Shown: positions 30,789-33,308 of the stretch, in pieces
Position numbering within the stretch: the first letter of the stretch is position 1
Layout: each line of letters begins with the position of its first letter
Made by a program: the position numbers and the translations under genes
Notes under the pieces: model-generated
The model's database searches: none
What the model was told of the DNA's origin: nothing
The model's input: the letters and a program-made list of their open reading frames with translations, nothing else
Assembly: GCA_902760595.1 (NCBI GenBank)
Contig: CACWHI010000044.1
Location: 1 to 33,308, forward strand
Source of the DNA: an uncultured Eubacteriales bacterium
GTDB taxonomy: Bacteria; Bacillota; Clostridia; Christensenellales; Aristaeellaceae
Direction of reading: 5' to 3'
Length of the DNA stretch: 33,308 bases

Positions 30789-31925
30789 ATGAAACGCCTG
30801 ATACTGGTTTGCGTAATGATCTCAATGTTTATTCTGTCTTTCGCGTTTGCAGAAGCACCGGCGGACCGTCTGGGTTTCACGCTTCTGGAGCAGATGTATA
30901 GCGACGGGCAGAACCTTGTTTTCTCGCCGGTCAGTTTATCCTTTTCACTTGGAATGGCAGCGGAAGGTGCTGCAGGGCAGACCCGTGAAGAGATCCAGCG
31001 CCTGATAAGTCTGCCCAGTGGAGATGCCGCGGCGTTGATTACCGGGTTGTCTGCCAAAGGGATCAGGATCGCCAATGCGGCGTTTGTTGCGAACGATCAG
31101 CCAATTCTTGACGGCTGGCGCAATACGGTTACAGGAGCATATGCGGGAGAGATCTTCCCCCTCGGCAGCCAGGAGGACATTGATTCATGGGTACAGCAAA
31201 GGACGGATGGACTGCTGGAACACGCACCGGGCAATCTGACGGAAGATGCAAAGCTGGTACTGCTGAACGCCGTTACGATGGAGATGGACTGGCGGCTGCC
31301 GTTCTCTGCAGAAGCCACCCATGATGCCATTTTCCATTCGCCAGCCGGCGATCAGACCGTTGCTTTCATGGGTCAGACGTATGATTGGAACACCGTCTAC
31401 GGCGAACGCGACGGCATACAGCTGCTCCAGTTGGATTACGCCGATGCTCACACCGGCATGGTTATGCTGATCGCGCTTCCGCCGGAGGGCAAACTCCCTG
31501 AACTGCTGTCCGGGCTCAGGGAGGAAGGATTGGATTACTTCTCTTGTATGGAAGTAACCAACCGGGAGATCACGCTGTTTTTGCCCAAAGTCGACGTCAC
31601 AACCCATACAGACCTGACAGAGCCTTTGCAGGCCGCGGGAATCCGCATCGCGTTCACCGACGTAGCAGACTTCTCCGGAATCTCTGAAAAGCCGTTGAAA
31701 ATCAATCGTGTTTGCCACGACGCCCGTCTCAGAATTGATGAAGAAGGAACCAGCGCGGCTGCTGAGACTGAAATTGAAATGGCGCCGGCAGAAGCGGAGC
31801 CACTTGAGGAGCCAGTGTTGATGAATGTCAATCATCCCTTTGTGGTGCTGATTGTGGATAAGGAAACAAATGCCGTGGTTTTTGCGGCTGTGATCACTGA
31901 CCCGGTCGGTGCGAATGCAGATTAA
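30789..31925 (+). CDS. Secreted serpin (serine protease inhibitor)
   Basis: 378-aa serpin with a signal peptide (about 1-21, ending FAFA/EAP). Serpin landmarks in order: NLVFSPVSLSFSLGMAAEGA (42-61), GQTREEIQ (63-70), IANAAFVAND (94-103), LVLLNAVTMEMDW (156-168), ITLFLPKVDV (261-270), hinge DEEGTSAAAE (317-326), and NHPFVVLIVDKETNAVVFAA (348-367). The reactive loop (about 319-346) contains MAPAEAEPLEEP. Counting from the hinge puts P1 at Ala334, counting back from NHPF puts it at Leu339, so the target protease is not certain; both are compatible with elastase-like enzymes. The loop is about five residues longer than in alpha-1-antitrypsin. Serpins from gut Firmicutes and bifidobacteria inhibit host neutrophil or pancreatic proteases; a similar role is plausible. 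It shares the MKRL leader of its neighbours. Confidence 0.93.
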   Translation: MKRLILVCVMISMFILSFAFAEAPADRLGFTLLEQMYSDGQNLVFSPVSLSFSLGMAAEGAAGQTREEIQRLISLPSGDAAALITGLSAKGIRIANAAFVANDQPILDGWRNTVTGAYAGEIFPLGSQEDIDSWVQQRTDGLLEHAPGNLTEDAKLVLLNAVTMEMDWRLPFSAEATHDAIFHSPAGDQTVAFMGQTYDWNTVYGERDGIQLLQLDYADAHTGMVMLIALPPEGKLPELLSGLREEGLDYFSCMEVTNREITLFLPKVDVTTHTDLTEPLQAAGIRIAFTDVADFSGISEKPLKINRVCHDARLRIDEEGTSAAAETEIEMAPAEAEPLEEPVLMNVNHPFVVLIVDKETNAVVFAAVITDPVGANAD

Positions 31926-31937
31926 GGAGCGATGACC

Positions 31938-32474
31938 ATGAAACGCCTGATGCTGGTTTGGGTAATGATTATGTGCCTGATACCTATGAATGTGAGGGGA
32001 TATGCTGTGATGAATGACTTCCATTATGAGCAATATGAGAAACTCTATCTCAAAATGATCGAGCAATATCCTGAACCGGAGAATACAGCTTTCTCCGAGT
32101 ATCCTGCAGCAGGCAGAGCGTTGTTTATTGTTCTCATCTTCGACATGGAGATACAGAATGGCGGTTTGGCTCAATTCTTCTGGAATTGCGGAGTGATCTA
32201 TGCCAAGCTGCTGCCGGATGCATTAAGATTCACTGGCTTATCGGACGTTGCAGACCTTTACGAAAGTTTCATCCATGATAACGACATCACGCTTGATGTC
32301 ATTGCATCTTTCAGAGAACGCGCTCCGGGATTTGTTGAATCTTATGAATGGTATGATTGGTATGATTATGACACTTTTGATGATGCATACATGAGGATTT
32401 GGGAGGAAACGGACATCAATCAGCGCTTAATCGATTATTCCGATCACCATCCTGAAATTTGGGATACACCATGA
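31938..32474 (+). CDS. DMP19 (DUF4375)-family protein with exported-type leader
   Basis: 178-aa protein. The leader MKRLMLVWVMIMCLIPMNVR matches the neighbouring genes, but the usual A-W-A cleavage end has changed to NVRGYA, so cleavage is uncertain. The mature part carries the DMP19/DUF4375 signature MEIQNGGLAQFFWNCG near 70-85 and an acidic, Tyr-rich C terminus (SYEWYDWYDYDTFDD). The Neisseria member DMP19 is described as a DNA-mimic protein; most relatives are uncharacterised and cytoplasmic, so an exported form is unusual. AAGGAG at 31925-31930 fits the ATG at 31938 better than that at 31932. It follows the serpin gene by 12 bases, probably in one transcript. Confidence 0.8.
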   Translation: MKRLMLVWVMIMCLIPMNVRGYAVMNDFHYEQYEKLYLKMIEQYPEPENTAFSEYPAAGRALFIVLIFDMEIQNGGLAQFFWNCGVIYAKLLPDALRFTGLSDVADLYESFIHDNDITLDVIASFRERAPGFVESYEWYDWYDYDTFDDAYMRIWEETDINQRLIDYSDHHPEIWDTP

Positions 32475-32514
32475 TAAAACGCAAAAAAATGTTAGGAACC
32501 ACGGGGAGGCATAT

Positions 32515-33198
32515 ATGGCAGCAAAACGAGGCATCATTACCGCAGGAGTCTTCATTTGTCTTATGCTTGCGGTATTCATTTGTTCGGCGGCTTGTGCCGA
32601 GACCATCACAGCCATAGCAACACCGGTCAATCCGGAGCATCTGGAGAAAACCGCCTGCTGTGCCCGCGTCCTGGGCTTTAACGAAGTGCGGAACACGCTG
32701 ACAGTGGAGCTCATCGTCCCGGAAATCTTCGATGCGGAGGAAGTACGGGAGCTCGAGGTCGGAGACGCGATCTATACCGGCGGAGAAGAGGTCCTGATCC
32801 GGACAATCGACTGGTATGAGGACGACGGATATCTGGTCATCAACGCGGGCACATATGAACACGCTCCCGGCTCAGTCTATCTGCATAGGGAGCGCTGGGG
32901 AAACTATATGGCGAACCGCTATGGGCATCCGACCTACAATACGCTCGCCGTCCTTGATTGCCCGGTCACGGACAACCTGCTGTTCCTGGATTACATCAGC
33001 GAAGGCAGCGGAGACGCGCTGGAGCTGCCCATTGTGAGTACAGCCGCTGAGCTTGTGGAAATGATCCGGTCCATAGAGGAATCCAGGCGGACAAAAGGGC
33101 GCTATATGATCGGGCTGGACATTGACAATGTCTGTGTTGTCTTTGATGGAAACGGGCAATTGGCCGTGGTGCAGCGATTCTTTGTGTCGTGGCAGTGA
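32515..33198 (+). CDS. Secreted protein of unknown function
   Basis: 227-aa exported protein with a signal peptide different from those of its neighbours (MAAKRGIITAGVFICLMLAV, cleavage near SAACA/ETI at about residue 28). The mature part is beta-rich and acidic: LGFNEVRNTLTVELIVPEIF at about 53-72, GDAIYTGGEEVLIRTIDWYE at about 83-102, and a C-terminal half ending VQRFFVSWQ. I recognise no family. GGGAGG precedes the ATG, 40 bases after the DMP19-like gene, so it may end that transcript. The terminal repeat starts 12 bases after its stop codon and could act as the terminator through its 14-base hairpin. Confidence 0.7.
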   Translation: MAAKRGIITAGVFICLMLAVFICSAACAETITAIATPVNPEHLEKTACCARVLGFNEVRNTLTVELIVPEIFDAEEVRELEVGDAIYTGGEEVLIRTIDWYEDDGYLVINAGTYEHAPGSVYLHRERWGNYMANRYGHPTYNTLAVLDCPVTDNLLFLDYISEGSGDALELPIVSTAAELVEMIRSIEESRRTKGRYMIGLDIDNVCVVFDGNGQLAVVQRFFVSWQ

Positions 33199-33210
33199 TA
33201 GTAAGGATTG

Positions 33211-33308
33211 GTGACTGTTCAGTCGTAGACTGAACAGTCACCGCATGGGGGTCTTGCGCCCCCCCTACTCCTCAATTCGGCATTGTCGCGCTACGCGCTC
33301 TGTGCCTC
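33211..33308 (-). repeat. Terminal repeat element, right copy
   Basis: Reverse complement of 1-98 with one difference (C at 33259, matching T50 of the left copy on the other strand). The difference breaks one pair of the GGGGGTC hairpin but leaves the 14-base hairpin (33211-33241) intact. Because the two copies differ, they are separate loci and not one end read twice. Confidence 0.85.

Noticed and set aside
1..33308. Linear plasmid or phage genome with inverted terminal repeats
   Set aside because: No replication, partition, capsid, terminase or telomere-resolvase gene; the content is metabolic and chromosomal. Assembly break at a dispersed repeat explains the ends better.

Overview
This looks like a chromosomal contig from a GC-rich, probably gut- or rumen-dwelling member of the Clostridia or a nearby Firmicutes lineage. 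The hints are strong AGGAGG ribosome binding sites, TTGACA/TATAAT-type promoters, a domain-swapped glycoside hydrolase family 3 enzyme, CxxC-repeat/Ig surface proteins, DUF4143 ATPase debris and a bacterial serpin. The assignment is an inference. No rRNA, tRNA, CRISPR array, transposase or replication gene is visible. The two contig ends carry the same 98-base element in opposite orientation with one difference, so the sequence probably stops where a dispersed repeat broke the assembly.

Layout. (1) 132-3521, plus strand: an alpha/beta hydrolase, a small secreted protein and a GH42-like glycoside hydrolase in tight succession. (2) 3573-8977, plus strand: a LysR regulator, then a TAXI-type TRAP transporter (binding protein plus fused permease) and a divergent member of the EPSP synthase family. 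A LysR-type palindrome sits about 64 bases upstream of the predicted transcription start, and a strong terminator closes the unit at 9022. (3) 9039-12404, minus strand: two secreted proteins, one lipocalin-like and one large with CxxC repeats and Ig-like domains, followed by about 1 kb of repeat-rich noncoding DNA. (4) 13461-18397, plus strand: a membrane-tethered GH3 enzyme, a frameshifted HxlR regulator, a radical SAM protein and a nitroreductase; a 145-base foldback element sits directly after the nitroreductase stop codon. (5) 18731-19867, plus strand: a regulator with a LacI-type sensor domain and a C-terminal LuxR-type helix-turn-helix.

(6) 26277 down to 20271, minus strand: a carbohydrate ABC importer (binding protein and two permeases), a mutarotase-like protein, a PHP-domain phosphoesterase and a DUF218/SanA-like protein, in operon order. 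A Gfo/Idh/MocA oxidoreductase is transcribed divergently from 26509; the shared promoter region holds two inverted repeats. The three sugar-related units (GH42-like, GH3, ABC/mutarotase/oxidoreductase) suggest scavenging of plant or host glycans. (7) About 27.6-33.2 kb: a visibly more A/T-rich island that begins at a truncated DUF4143 ATPase fragment. It encodes a small membrane protein and a row of exported proteins. Four of these (453-aa three-part protein, BamE-like membrane protein, serpin, DMP19 protein) start with nearly the same signal-peptide sequence, two or more of them nearly identical at DNA level, joined to unrelated mature domains.

Most striking points: the shared-leader cassette array, the EPSP-synthase-like protein with altered active-site positions inside a TAXI-TRAP operon, the LacI-sensor/LuxR-HTH regulator, and the matched inverted repeats at the ends.
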